This document shows positions 16,194 to 23,860 of a stretch of 64,000 nt of DNA, piece after piece (the stretch's first letter is position 1; every line of letters begins with the position of its first letter). Source of the stretch: Microbacterium allomyrinae (lineage in GTDB: Bacteria > Actinomycetota > Actinomycetes > Actinomycetales > Microbacteriaceae); the NCBI RefSeq assembly GCF_020682705.1, contig NZ_JAGTTN010000001.1:62001-126000 (forward strand), given 5' to 3'. The position numbers and the translations under genes were made by a program. Below the pieces are notes generated by a model that saw only the letters and a list, made by a program, of their open reading frames with translations, did no database searches and was not told the origin of the DNA.

Positions 16194-17693
16194 GCGGCGA
16201 TCCCGTCGAAAACCTGATCCCACAGAGACATCTCGGTCGAGAGCTCGACGGGCGCGAGCGTCGGCACGATAGCCGCCGCCGCAGGCCGCACCAATTCGCT
16301 GATGATCGCGTGAGCCAGCAACGGCGGCACCGCGTTGCCGATCTGCAGGAACTGCTTGCCTCGGCCACCCTGGAAAGGGAACGGCGCCGGGTAGGACTGC
16401 AACGCCGCGGCCTGCGCCTCAGTGAGCTTCATCGAGCCCGGGCGATTCTGCCGAGACACACCACCCTTGACGTACTCCGAACGGCCCGGCCCGCCAAGCC
16501 GAGGGTCTGCAACGACTGTTGTGGCCGGTCGCTCGAATGCCCACGCCGGGAACGTCTGAAGGATCGCCGCTTCCTCAACGGTGAAGTTGACGGCGTCGGG
16601 CTCGTAGCGATCGGATAGCGACACGTAGTCGTCGCGTTGCTCGCCCGGCTTGCGCGCCGACTCGAGCGAGTACGGCGGGCGAGGCAGGAACGTGCCCGCC
16701 TCGAGACCAGCGACGATCGCTTCCTTCTGCCCGGACGGGCCGCGCGTGAGTAGACCGTGACCGTGCACCGTCATGGCGGGCCGCTCCGTGAAGCCCCATC
16801 CGCGCGGGTAGGTCTGAATGGTCGCGGCCTCGCCGCTCGAGAGGCGCAATACACCGCCATCGTTGTCGGCGTCGCCGGACGACTCCCACCGCCCTGCCGC
16901 ACGCTCGGCGTAGACCGTGCGTCGGGCGCCGGATCCGCCGAGCGCTGCCGGATCAGTGCCACCGTTCTCCGTGCCGGTCGCGATCGTTGGATATGGCCGG
17001 TCCGTCATGCCCCAACCCAGCGCCTCAGCCATCGTCACCCACCGCTTTACGCCGGGATCCAGCTTTCCGGGGGTCCGCGAGTAGTACCGCGAGTGAGTCG
17101 GGACGGGGGGGGCGAGCGGGGACGCCGTCAGCGCGGGCGATGAGGATCGCACGCTTCCTGGTCTGCGGCACTCCGTACTGCTCGGCCTGCATGTTCCCCA
17201 CCCAGACTGAGTAGCCGAGCCCGCGCAGCACGTCGGCGATCGCTTCCCATACCGGGAGCACGGTCGGCACCTGCTCGAGCGCGATCAGTTCGGGGCGATG
17301 CGCCCAGATGTGCGCGAGCGGGGTCAGGACGAGCGCGGTCCGCTCGTCGCCGAGGTCGCCGCCAGCGGCGAGCAGCCGCGCGGGGTCCTTCCACGCGCCG
17401 GACGCGACAAGCGCGAGCACCTGTTCAAGCGCCTTCCGGCCCTCACCGCGACCAGCGACGCTGAACGTCTGACATGGCGGGGATGCGATGTAGAGGCGAT
17501 GCAGCGGCACGAGCCACGGGTGAAACAGACCTGACCACACGTCGCGATAGATCGTCCGGAACCCAGCGCGCGTGCGCGTGCGGATCGCCTCGTGCATCTT
17601 CTCCACGCCGTACTCAAGGATGCCGAGCCAATGGCAGGCGACACCCCATCCGGTCCCCGCGAAGTGGTCGACGGCGACTATGCGCGGCGTCAT
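16190..17693 (-). pseudogene. C5-cytosine DNA methyltransferase interrupted by a +1 shift at a C8 run
   Basis: The upstream frame (17,693 to about 17,105) carries motif I (DHFAGTGWG), motif IV SPPCQTFSVAG with the catalytic cysteine near residue 74, a motif VI variant (LEQV in place of ENV) and motif VIII QTRKRA. The downstream frame carries the target-recognition region and motif X GNAVPP. They join at a run of eight C on the coding strand. Removing one C gives 1503 bases and one 500-codon protein. It may be inactive, phase-variable or a sequencing artefact. Both ends overlap neighbours by 4 bases, so the gene keeps its operon slot. Confidence 0.82.
17105..17112. repeat. G8/C8 homopolymer at the methyltransferase frameshift
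   Basis: Eight consecutive G on the plus strand (C on the coding strand) lie exactly where the two methyltransferase frames must be joined. Such tracts are slippage-prone in replication and in sequencing. Confidence 0.85.
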
Positions 17694-18127
17694 GCGGCGA
17701 TCGCTTCCTCTTCGGGCGCCTCGGCCGGCTCCCAATCGCCGTCATCCGTGAGGGTCACCCATCCGTGCAGCGCGTGACGGATCGGCATCTCGGCCGGGCG
17801 GCGGACGCCAGGCCGGACGGCGAACCCGAGATCGAACGCGCGACGTCGGTCCTTCGTCTCAGCGCGGCCGTGGCATCCCGTGACACCGGTCCCGCACATG
17901 ACGGCACCGTTCGATGCGAGCACCAGCCACGGGCGCGCGTTCTTGCGCACCGCGCCCTTGCTCGTGCCGCCTGCTCCGCGTGCCTCACGGTGCTGTATCG
18001 ACCAGCCGCCGAACGCCTCGCCGCGACGCTCACGAACCTGCGGCATCCCGCAGTCGACGCACGCCCCGCCGTCACGGATCCAGATCAGTTCCACGACGTC
18101 GGGTGAGAACTCCCCCGGCTTGGTCAC
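17690..18127 (-). CDS. HNH endonuclease domain protein
   Basis: The 145-residue protein has CVDCG, then WSIQHREARGAGGTSK and LVLASNGAVMCGTGVTGCHGRAE, an HNH arrangement with zinc-binding cysteines. GTG start overlapping the upstream stop as GTGA. It lies immediately upstream of the cytosine methyltransferase; pairing as a restriction-like system is possible but not shown. Confidence 0.72.
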   Translation of the reverse strand: MTKPGEFSPDVVELIWIRDGGACVDCGMPQVRERRGEAFGGWSIQHREARGAGGTSKGAVRKNARPWLVLASNGAVMCGTGVTGCHGRAETKDRRRAFDLGFAVRPGVRRPAEMPIRHALHGWVTLTDDGDWEPAEAPEEEAIAA

Positions 18128-18423
18128 GATGCGACCGCCGCAGGTAGGGGCATGACGGGCGCCGCGAGTTCGGCGCGCGCAGTGCTCAGCCGAGACACCC
18201 GCGCGTCATAGCTCTTCCGCGCCAGCACCGCTTCCTTGCGAGCAAAGACGTACGCCGCAGAGAAGAACCCGTCGCCGCGCTCCTCGTGCCGGGCGACCTC
18301 GGCGTCATACTCACGCATCGCCGTCTCCAAGCGCTCGCCCCCCCTCGCGACGAGCGCTTCAGCCTTCGCGACGGCGTCGGCCTTTCGCTTCCGGAACGCC
18401 TCTTCGGGCATGAGCTCGCTCAT
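18124..18423 (-). CDS. Helical coiled-coil phage protein, 99 residues
   Basis: The product is almost entirely charged helix (FRKRKADAVAKAEALVARGG, MREYDAEVARHEERGD). Both ends overlap neighbours by 4 bases. It may be structural or DNA-binding; the family is not recognised. Confidence 0.6.
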   Translation of the reverse strand: MSELMPEEAFRKRKADAVAKAEALVARGGERLETAMREYDAEVARHEERGDGFFSAAYVFARKEAVLARKSYDARVSRLSTARAELAAPVMPLPAAVAS

Positions 18424-18821
18424 CGCGTCTCCCGGTCCACGGTCTTGCCGACGTTCATGAGTCCGTAGTGGCGACGGTTCACGGATGCCTGCGTGCGCTT
18501 CGCGTAGTCAACGATCACGTCGGCTTGCTCTGCCGCGCGGCGGTCCTCTCGCGTCTCGTACGTGGCGCGGTCGCGCGCACGCGCGAGGGTCAACCCCTTT
18601 TCCTGCGCCTCATCGATCAGTCGTGCTCGACGTGCGTCCGCATCCACGCGGAGGTCGGCGGCGCGCGTTGCGAGATCCGCGATCGTCTTGTTCATCTCCC
18701 GGCTGAGCATCGACAGGTGGTGCAGAACGCGCGCGATCGTCAACGGGTCCTCGGCGGACTGATCGACCAGCGATTCGGCACGGTCCCGCTGCTCGGCGAA
18801 CCTCTCCTGTACATCGCTCAC
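18420..18821 (-). CDS. Helical coiled-coil phage protein, 133 residues
   Basis: Predicted long helices rich in E, R, A and D (QERFAEQRDRAESLVDQ, ARARDRATYETREDRRAAEQ). GTG start overlapping the upstream stop. Similar in style to the two flanking helical proteins. Function unknown. Confidence 0.6.
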   Translation of the reverse strand: MSDVQERFAEQRDRAESLVDQSAEDPLTIARVLHHLSMLSREMNKTIADLATRAADLRVDADARRARLIDEAQEKGLTLARARDRATYETREDRRAAEQADVIVDYAKRTQASVNRRHYGLMNVGKTVDRETR

Positions 18822-19267
18822 GAGGTCACCGTCCGGTGCTCGCGGACCTGGTCAATCGCGATGCGATCCGTCCACGAGTACGGCGTTGCCACCGTGACGG
18901 ACTTCGCGTTGACCCGCACGACCTTGCGCCAGGTGGTCGACGTGCGCACGTGCGTCACGCCCTTCAGATCGGCGGCAGTGAACCGCACTCGCTCGTGCCC
19001 AGCGATGCGTCGCTCGAGCGAGCGGATCCGGTACTTCCACTTCTCGATCCGCTCGTCGGCATCCTTGTGAGCGGCATCCGCGCGACCGTACGCACCGCGC
19101 ATCTGTCGCGCTGCGCGTTGGTTCCCGGATCCGCCGAACCCGGGGATCGCGCCGCCCATCTCGCGCGCCGACGCCGACAGCGTCTCGGCGTGCGCCTTCG
19201 CCTCGTTCGCAGCCTCGAGCCGCCTTCGGGAGTACGCGAGCTTTGCGCGCATCTCATCGACGGTCAC
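18818..19267 (-). CDS. Phage protein with helical N-terminus and beta-rich C-terminus, 149 residues
   Basis: The first about 90 residues are coiled-coil-like; the end (GVTHVRTSTTWRKVVRVNAKSVTVATP) resembles a small beta domain found in phage proteins near recombination genes. GTG start, four-base overlaps at both ends. Function unknown. Confidence 0.58.
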   Translation of the reverse strand: MTVDEMRAKLAYSRRRLEAANEAKAHAETLSASAREMGGAIPGFGGSGNQRAARQMRGAYGRADAAHKDADERIEKWKYRIRSLERRIAGHERVRFTAADLKGVTHVRTSTTWRKVVRVNAKSVTVATPYSWTDRIAIDQVREHRTVTS

Positions 19268-19977
19268 GACCGGCCCCCGTGACGCTTGCCCGTGTCCCGC
19301 TGAGCGCGAGACTGACCCTTGCGGGTGACGGGCTTACCGGCATCGGTGAGCTTTGGGACATGCGGAGCGGGCGGGCGCGGCGTCGGTAGATTCGCGGCGC
19401 GCGAGATTCGGAGCGGCTGCGGATCTGCCGGCTCGATCACCAGCGCGTCCGCGATTCGATGCGCGGCGTGCGCCTTCCGGAATGCCGTCTCGAGAGTCGG
19501 CGTCATCGCGCCCGCCTTCTGTGCGGCGGTGAACAGTACGTCAACCTCGACGGCAGATTCAGTGCCCCGCAACTCCTTGGCGAAGTCGCGCGGCGCGGGT
19601 GCCTTCACGGGCGGCGCGACCTCGTCCGGCTCGCGGCGGTCGCCGATGACGTCACGGAAGGCGCGGCGGATCGCGTCTCGGCGCACGTACGCGCCGAACA
19701 GTGGCATCGGCCGCTGCTCCCACAGTGCCCGCCATGCGTCGTCGGCAGGGAGCGCGTCGCGCCAGAGGCGGACGACGGTCGTTGCCGCGCCGTCGCGGGT
19801 CACCACGGCGCGAGCGGCGACGGGTGGCGTCTCAGGCAACCAGGCCTGCGACCATATGCCGTCAGCCGCGGCGAACTCGGGCGCGCCGAACCCAACACGG
19901 GCGCCCGTTCCGATCGCCAGTCGTTCGTACTCGGCGAGCGCCTGCGCGACGTCGTCGGTTGTCGGATCGTTCGTCAT
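19264..19977 (-). CDS. Unknown protein next to YqaJ exonuclease (possible recombination partner)
   Basis: The 237-residue product follows the exonuclease with an ATGA overlap. A segment RPMPLFGAYVRRDAIRRAFRDVIGDRREPDE loosely resembles the C-terminal part of RecT-type annealing proteins, where a W-x-x-M-P helix is followed by an R-rich helix. The C-terminus is basic and disordered (GKPVTRKGQSRAQRDTGKRH). The annealing-protein idea rests on position and that segment only. Confidence 0.4.
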   Translation of the reverse strand: MTNDPTTDDVAQALAEYERLAIGTGARVGFGAPEFAAADGIWSQAWLPETPPVAARAVVTRDGAATTVVRLWRDALPADDAWRALWEQRPMPLFGAYVRRDAIRRAFRDVIGDRREPDEVAPPVKAPAPRDFAKELRGTESAVEVDVLFTAAQKAGAMTPTLETAFRKAHAAHRIADALVIEPADPQPLRISRAANLPTPRPPAPHVPKLTDAGKPVTRKGQSRAQRDTGKRHGGRS

Positions 19978-21008
19978 GCTGCCTTCGGCTCCTTGTTCGC
20001 TGCGACCCGCACGGGTCCGTACTTGATTCGAGTGATCGGGAAACGCTCAACCGCCTCGGCTTCCAACTGCTCGGCACGCGCTCGCGCGTCCGATGCCTGT
20101 TGCAGCGCCTCGACGTACTCGGCGAAGTGCTCGGGGTCGCCGAGTTCCCACGCGGCGGCGTTGGCGTCGGTGAAGTCCTCGGCGGTTCGGGTGAGGGATG
20201 CACGGGTGCCGCCGACGCGCACGGTCGACTCTTTGCCGTGCTCGTCCAGGTAGGCGTCGATCGTCGGGCGGGCATCCTTCCGGCGTCGCTTCGCGGCCGA
20301 CTCGATCGCCGCGGCGGCGGCATCCACTGCGAGCGCGTCGTCAAGTTCGTTCGGGATCTCGTCAAGGTCAGGCGCCCCGGCGTCGAGCCATGCGAGATAC
20401 GCGTCGGCCTCGCGCACGAGACGCGCGATCCGCACGTCATCGCGTCGCACCCACAGGTGCTTCGGATCCTGGAGCGTCGGACGGCCGTCCTCGCCCATGA
20501 CCTCCCACACGTACAGCCACCGGTCGAACCCGGTCACCCACATGCCGAACTGCATCTGATCCATGTGGTCGGCGGGGATCTCGTCGGTTGCCCAGTTCGC
20601 GTCGTGCGACTTCGCCTCCACTCCGAACGACTCGCCCGGGGTCGATCCGAACCCGAACCCGTCCGGGGTCGCCATGTGCCGAGGGTTGCCCGGGTGCGCG
20701 AACACCAGCGGCGACGGCGTGCACGGGGTGACGAACACGGACGCCCACTCGAGCAGGAACGGCTCACGCTCGTTACCGCGTGCCGTGTGTGCGTTCCCCC
20801 TGAAGGCGGGGCCGTCCTCGATCTCGGTCGCGATCCGCTTCCACGTGGCACGGCCACCGTGTGCGACCTCGTGCGCGCGGGATGCCGTGACGCCGGTCGC
20901 GCGGATCGCGTGCCATTCCTCGCGGGTCGTATCGGGTGTGGTCACGGCGCGGAGCAGATGCCGCGGCATGGTCGCCGCGTCGATCGCCTGCTTGACGGTG
21001 ATGCTCAT
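19974..21008 (-). CDS. YqaJ-like viral recombinase (lambda-type exonuclease)
   Basis: The 344-residue protein carries the YqaJ motifs: GVTASRAHEV, ARGNEREPFLLEW (acidic), HMATPDGFG with the catalytic aspartate, FGVEAKSHD (E-x-K) and DHMDQMQFGMWVTG (the downstream glutamine motif). It would resect double-stranded ends for phage recombination. The C-terminal about 100 residues are helical. Start is the ATG overlapping the ParB-like stop as ATGA. Confidence 0.85.
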   Translation of the reverse strand: MSITVKQAIDAATMPRHLLRAVTTPDTTREEWHAIRATGVTASRAHEVAHGGRATWKRIATEIEDGPAFRGNAHTARGNEREPFLLEWASVFVTPCTPSPLVFAHPGNPRHMATPDGFGFGSTPGESFGVEAKSHDANWATDEIPADHMDQMQFGMWVTGFDRWLYVWEVMGEDGRPTLQDPKHLWVRRDDVRIARLVREADAYLAWLDAGAPDLDEIPNELDDALAVDAAAAAIESAAKRRRKDARPTIDAYLDEHGKESTVRVGGTRASLTRTAEDFTDANAAAWELGDPEHFAEYVEALQQASDARARAEQLEAEAVERFPITRIKYGPVRVAANKEPKAA

Positions 21009-21814
21009 GCTTGCCCTTCGATCAGGTGCGCGAACGCGCGGAGTGTGGTGATGGATACCGACAGGCGCCGCGACCACTCGAGGGCACGATCGGCGGGAAG
21101 ATCAGCGGTCGACAGGTCGACGGTTCGCGATACGACGCGCTCGACGTCGGAGATCGCCCGTTCGATGACGTCGGCCGGCTCGGCTCGCTGCGGGTCGATC
21201 ACGGTTCGCGTCGTCGTGGTCGTGACGACGGGAACGTCGGAGAGTTCGCCCGACGCAGGATTGAGCACGGTCACCGTTGACCGGGTCGGGGTTGTGGTGC
21301 GCTCGCGCCCGTCCGCGCCCCGCGTCTTGTCCAACTGGTCAACCTGTCCAGTCGCCACGAGATCCGCGCGGACCGCCGCGACCGTGACGTGACTCGCGCC
21401 CGTGATGCGTGCGTGCTCCCGGTTCGAAGCGGACGGGTCCGCCTTCAGCGATGCCGCGATGATGTCGCGCTTCTGGTCGCGGGTGAGTTGACGGCGATCC
21501 AGGTTCAGCGAGATCGATAGGGCGACCTTCTCGGCCTCGGTCAGCCCGGCGCGGATCTGCGTAGGCACGTCGAGCCCGAGGCGTTCGGCGATCGCCTTGC
21601 GGTGATGCCCATCGATGAGCACGCCTTGCTCGTCCACGAGCACCGCGACCTGGATCCCGTGCGCAACGATCGACCGCTCGAGCGCTTCGAGCTCGTCATC
21701 GGCGAGCGGCGGCATCGTCTGGTAGCGGATCTCGGCCGCGACGACGGGCGCAGCGATCGCGTCCAGGTCGGGCGCAGACGCCTCGGGCATCGGCATGGCG
21801 ACACGTGCGCGCAT
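21005..21814 (-). CDS. ParB-like N-terminal domain phage protein
   Basis: Residues about 25 to 110 match the ParB/Srx fold (PPLADDELEALERSIVAHGIQVAVLVDEQGVLIDGHHRKAIAERLG), with GHHR as the conserved box. A helical region with a possible HTH follows (ITGASHVTVAAVRADLVATGQVD). In phages such proteins act as DNA-binding nucleases or regulators. The ATG overlaps the upstream stop as TGATG and has AGAGGA upstream. Confidence 0.78.
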   Translation of the reverse strand: MRARVAMPMPEASAPDLDAIAAPVVAAEIRYQTMPPLADDELEALERSIVAHGIQVAVLVDEQGVLIDGHHRKAIAERLGLDVPTQIRAGLTEAEKVALSISLNLDRRQLTRDQKRDIIAASLKADPSASNREHARITGASHVTVAAVRADLVATGQVDQLDKTRGADGRERTTTPTRSTVTVLNPASGELSDVPVVTTTTTRTVIDPQRAEPADVIERAISDVERVVSRTVDLSTADLPADRALEWSRRLSVSITTLRAFAHLIEGQA

Positions 21815-21990
21815 CAGCCGTTCCTCTCATCAGATGTGTAAGTGCAGCGGACGCAACCGAACCGGCGCGTCAGCGTGTCGTAGACCCGTTCCGGCCACCC
21901 GCACGACGGGCAGTCCGCGTCGACCGCGATCCGCACCCCGTCGCCCCCGAGAGTCGGGTCACCGACAATGGGGAGCAGTGCGAGGCTCAC
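21814..21990 (-). CDS. Small zinc-ribbon protein, 58 residues
   Basis: CPSCGWPERV and FGCVRCTY give a CxxC...CxxC zinc ribbon. I start at a GTG (VSLALLPIV) overlapping the previous stop as GTGA; an open extension upstream overlaps the 48-residue gene. Function unknown. Confidence 0.6.
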   Translation of the reverse strand: MSLALLPIVGDPTLGGDGVRIAVDADCPSCGWPERVYDTLTRRFGCVRCTYTSDERNG

Positions 21991-22133
21991 GCCGCGTCCT
22001 GGATCTGCTCGGCCTCGTCGTGGCACGAGCACCCGGCGCAGTCACCGGACGCCTTGCATGCGGCGTGCTGGCCGTCGCGGCAGTCGAGCGACAGCCGGGG
22101 CCGCGCGACCGGGCGGGGGAACGGGACGCGCAT
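21987..22133 (-). CDS. Small Cys-rich phage protein, 48 residues
   Basis: The frame MRVPFPRPVARPRL...QIQDAA has CRDGQHAACKASGDC followed by CAGCSC, a likely metal-binding cluster. The ATG overlaps the upstream stop as TGATG and the stop overlaps the next GTG. Function unknown. Confidence 0.6.
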   Translation of the reverse strand: MRVPFPRPVARPRLSLDCRDGQHAACKASGDCAGCSCHDEAEQIQDAA

Positions 22134-22498
22134 CAGTCCCGCCCCACAGGGCAGATGTCGGCGTGGTCGATCACGTCACGGTCGAACCCGTCGCGCTCCT
22201 CCGGGTTGTGACCCTCGAACAGATCCGAGCGGAGCCCGCACGGGCACGAGAACGACGCGACGACCCGCGGTGCCGAAGGCGGAATGACCGCCGACGCGTG
22301 CGACAGCAACGCACACGCGAGAGCGAGCGCCTCATGCGGGAGCAGAGGCATATCGCCCTCCTCCGGCGACTCGAGCGTGACCACGCGGTGGCCGTTGAAC
22401 ATGGACGTGCTGACCACATACGCACCGCCCGAGAAGCGAGCGTCGACAACCTCTTCGCCGCCGATGGAAGCCGGGGCCTGGTCAATGGAAACCGTCAT
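22133..22498 (-). CDS. Hypothetical early phage protein, 121 residues
   Basis: An ATG with AAGGA at proper spacing starts a product with an internal CPCG motif near residue 87 and a final HADICPVGRD. Middle segment LLPHEALALACALLSHAS is hydrophobic helix but not clearly a membrane span. Family not recognised. Confidence 0.6.
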   Translation of the reverse strand: MTVSIDQAPASIGGEEVVDARFSGGAYVVSTSMFNGHRVVTLESPEEGDMPLLPHEALALACALLSHASAVIPPSAPRVVASFSCPCGLRSDLFEGHNPEERDGFDRDVIDHADICPVGRD

Positions 22499-22540
22499 GA
22501 GAGTCCTTCTATGGGATGGAGGGGGATGCTGCGTGGGGGG

Positions 22541-22663
22541 TCAGGCGGCGAGGGGAAGGGCCGCTGCTTGACTCGATTCGGACATCGCGGCCAGATCCTC
22601 GACGGCGTCGCGAAGGATGATCGCCGCAGCGACTAGGCGCTCTTGTGGAGTCATCTCGCTCAC
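22541..22663 (-). CDS. Very small helical phage protein, 40 residues
   Basis: A GTG overlapping the Cro-like stop as GTGA opens a short helical frame (MTPQERLVAAAIILRDAVED). An ATG three codons later is an alternative start. The pattern of four-base coupling supports it. Function unknown. Confidence 0.5.
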   Translation of the reverse strand: MSEMTPQERLVAAAIILRDAVEDLAAMSESSQAAALPLAA

Positions 22664-22944
22664 GCCGCGTCGCGCCGCGCGTCAAGCGCCTCGGCCCCCA
22701 CGCGGTACAGCTCATCGAGATCGACGTCGAAAGCGTCAGCAATGGCGAAGAGATCGTCGGCATCGAGCGACCCCGGATCACCCAGCTTTCGATAGAGCGA
22801 CGTCTTCGAGAGATTCGATCGCTCGGCGAGCCACTTCCGGTCGCGGCGCCCCTTGGAGTGGTCCGCAAGGAGGCAGTCGATACCAGCGGCCAAACGTTGC
22901 ACGCCGATGTGAAGCTTGGTGTCAGGGGAAAGAATCTTGGTCAC
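22660..22944 (-). CDS. Cro-like XRE-family regulator, first early gene
   Basis: The 94-residue protein carries an HTH (KWLAERSNLSKTSLYRKLGDPGSLDADDLFAIADAFDVDLDELY). It is transcribed divergently from the repressor-like gene at 23,083 and heads the early operon, as Cro genes do. The GTG start has no ribosome site; TAACTT lies six bases upstream, so the transcript is probably leaderless. Candidate operator repeats lie in the divergent gap. Confidence 0.75.
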   Translation of the reverse strand: MTKILSPDTKLHIGVQRLAAGIDCLLADHSKGRRDRKWLAERSNLSKTSLYRKLGDPGSLDADDLFAIADAFDVDLDELYRVGAEALDARRDAA

Positions 22945-23093
22945 GGGAACAAGTTAGCAACGACTTGGTCCCCGGAGCGGCATATCTTGGTCCTGATGCA
23001 AAGATTGTGGAAACCTCTAACAAGACTGTTGCCTCTCGACAACGGCTCGTTATTTGGTAAATCCGGGCCTATAGTTGGCCCCATGACCAAGAT
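22934..23093. promoter_or_regulatory. Divergent lysis-lysogeny control region with repeated ATCTTGGTC sites
   Basis: ATCTTGGTC occurs at 22934-22942 and 22984-22992, ACTTGGTC at 22963-22970, and the reverse complement GACCAAGAT at 23085-23093. Copies at both ends include the start codons of the two divergent genes. The TANNNT hexamers TAACTT (minus, ending six bases before the Cro-like GTG) and TATAGT (plus, 23070-23075) point outward. Repressor or Cro binding here is inferred. Confidence 0.55.
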
Positions 23094-23343
23094 TGACGAT
23101 CCACGAGCACAGGCAATGGCGGATCAACTCCGCGCCGAGATCGCCGGCAGTCAGTGGCGCAACATTGCGCCATTCGTACGCGCGCTCAATGAAGCGGGCA
23201 CCCCGACCGACTACACAACGTTCTACAACCGAGCGCGAGGAAAGGCAGAACTGCCTATGAGCGTGCTATTCCCCGCACTAGACCTACTCGGGATCACGTT
23301 CGATCAGTTCGCCCGCGATGCAATGAAGCGGGCAAGTTCGTGA
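23083..23343 (+). CDS. Repressor-like small regulator, divergent from Cro-like gene
   Basis: The 86-residue product (QWRNIAPFVRALNEAGTPTDYTTFYNRARGKAELPMSVLFPALDLLG) looks like a small HTH regulator, although the match to a named family is weak. It lies divergently to the Cro-like gene, where an immunity repressor is expected. TATAGT ends seven bases before the ATG and no ribosome site is visible, which fits a leaderless transcript. An upstream in-frame extension is rejected for that reason. Confidence 0.6.
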   Translation: MTKIDDPRAQAMADQLRAEIAGSQWRNIAPFVRALNEAGTPTDYTTFYNRARGKAELPMSVLFPALDLLGITFDQFARDAMKRASS

Positions 23344-23344
23344 G

Positions 23345-23485
23345 TCAGCTGATCTCGTCCAGGTACTCGACCGCGGTAGGGCAGATTCGCCCCTCCCGCG
23401 CGACCGGGCATACCGCCTCACATGCGCGCCCCGTACCGCACACTGTGCGCTCCGAACCAAGCTTCAACACCGACAACACATCCAT
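23345..23485 (-). CDS. Possible small Cys-rich protein, 46 residues, convergent with repressor
   Basis: The frame MDVLSVLKLGSERTVCGTG...EYLDEIS has four cysteines in TVCGTGRACEAVCPVAREGRIC and plausible composition, with GGGGAAG before the ATG. It ends two bases from the repressor stop on the opposite strand. It could be chance; the gap around it (23,344-23,601) has no other gene. Confidence 0.35.
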   Translation of the reverse strand: MDVLSVLKLGSERTVCGTGRACEAVCPVAREGRICPTAVEYLDEIS

Positions 23486-23534
23486 GACTTCCCCAACCGG
23501 CCCGCGAGGCGTGGGGCCTCGAGATTCACCGGAT

Positions 23535-23554
23535 GCTAGTTCACTCGAACTAGC
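23535..23554. promoter_or_regulatory. Perfect inverted repeat upstream of second XRE gene
   Basis: GCTAGTTC and GAACTAGC form a perfect 8-base inverted repeat around ACTC, 47 bases before the XRE start codon. It has the form of an operator for a dimeric HTH regulator. There is no U-run, so a terminator is less likely. Confidence 0.55.
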
Positions 23555-23601
23555 AATCCAAACCAAGCCGACTTCGACACCCGGGGAACTACGGTCAGCG
23601 C

Positions 23602-23838
23602 GTGAGAACCCCGGCGACAATCAGTCAGGCTGTCGCCGAGATTCTTCGAGAGCACGCCGAGCAGACGTTCATGACGCAGACCGAATTGGCGCGCCGCACC
23701 GGCATCTCGCAGTCTCAGATATCCAAGTTCTTCCGCGCGGAACGACAGATGACGATCGCGCAACTTGTATCGCTCTGCGACGAGCTTCAACTCTCCGTCG
23801 TCGCCGTCATTGCCGAGGCGGCAGGACCGAGCGACTGA
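23602..23838 (+). CDS. XRE-family HTH regulator upstream of integrase
   Basis: The 78-residue protein has a clear HTH (MTQTELARRTGISQSQISKFFRAERQMTIAQLVSLCDELQ). The GTG start has no ribosome site, but TACGGT lies six bases upstream, which suggests leaderless expression. It lies 22 bases before the integrase start and may control integrase or immunity. Confidence 0.75.
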   Translation: MRTPATISQAVAEILREHAEQTFMTQTELARRTGISQSQISKFFRAERQMTIAQLVSLCDELQLSVVAVIAEAAGPSD

Positions 23839-23860
23839 ATCCTGCGGCGCGGTGCGACTC

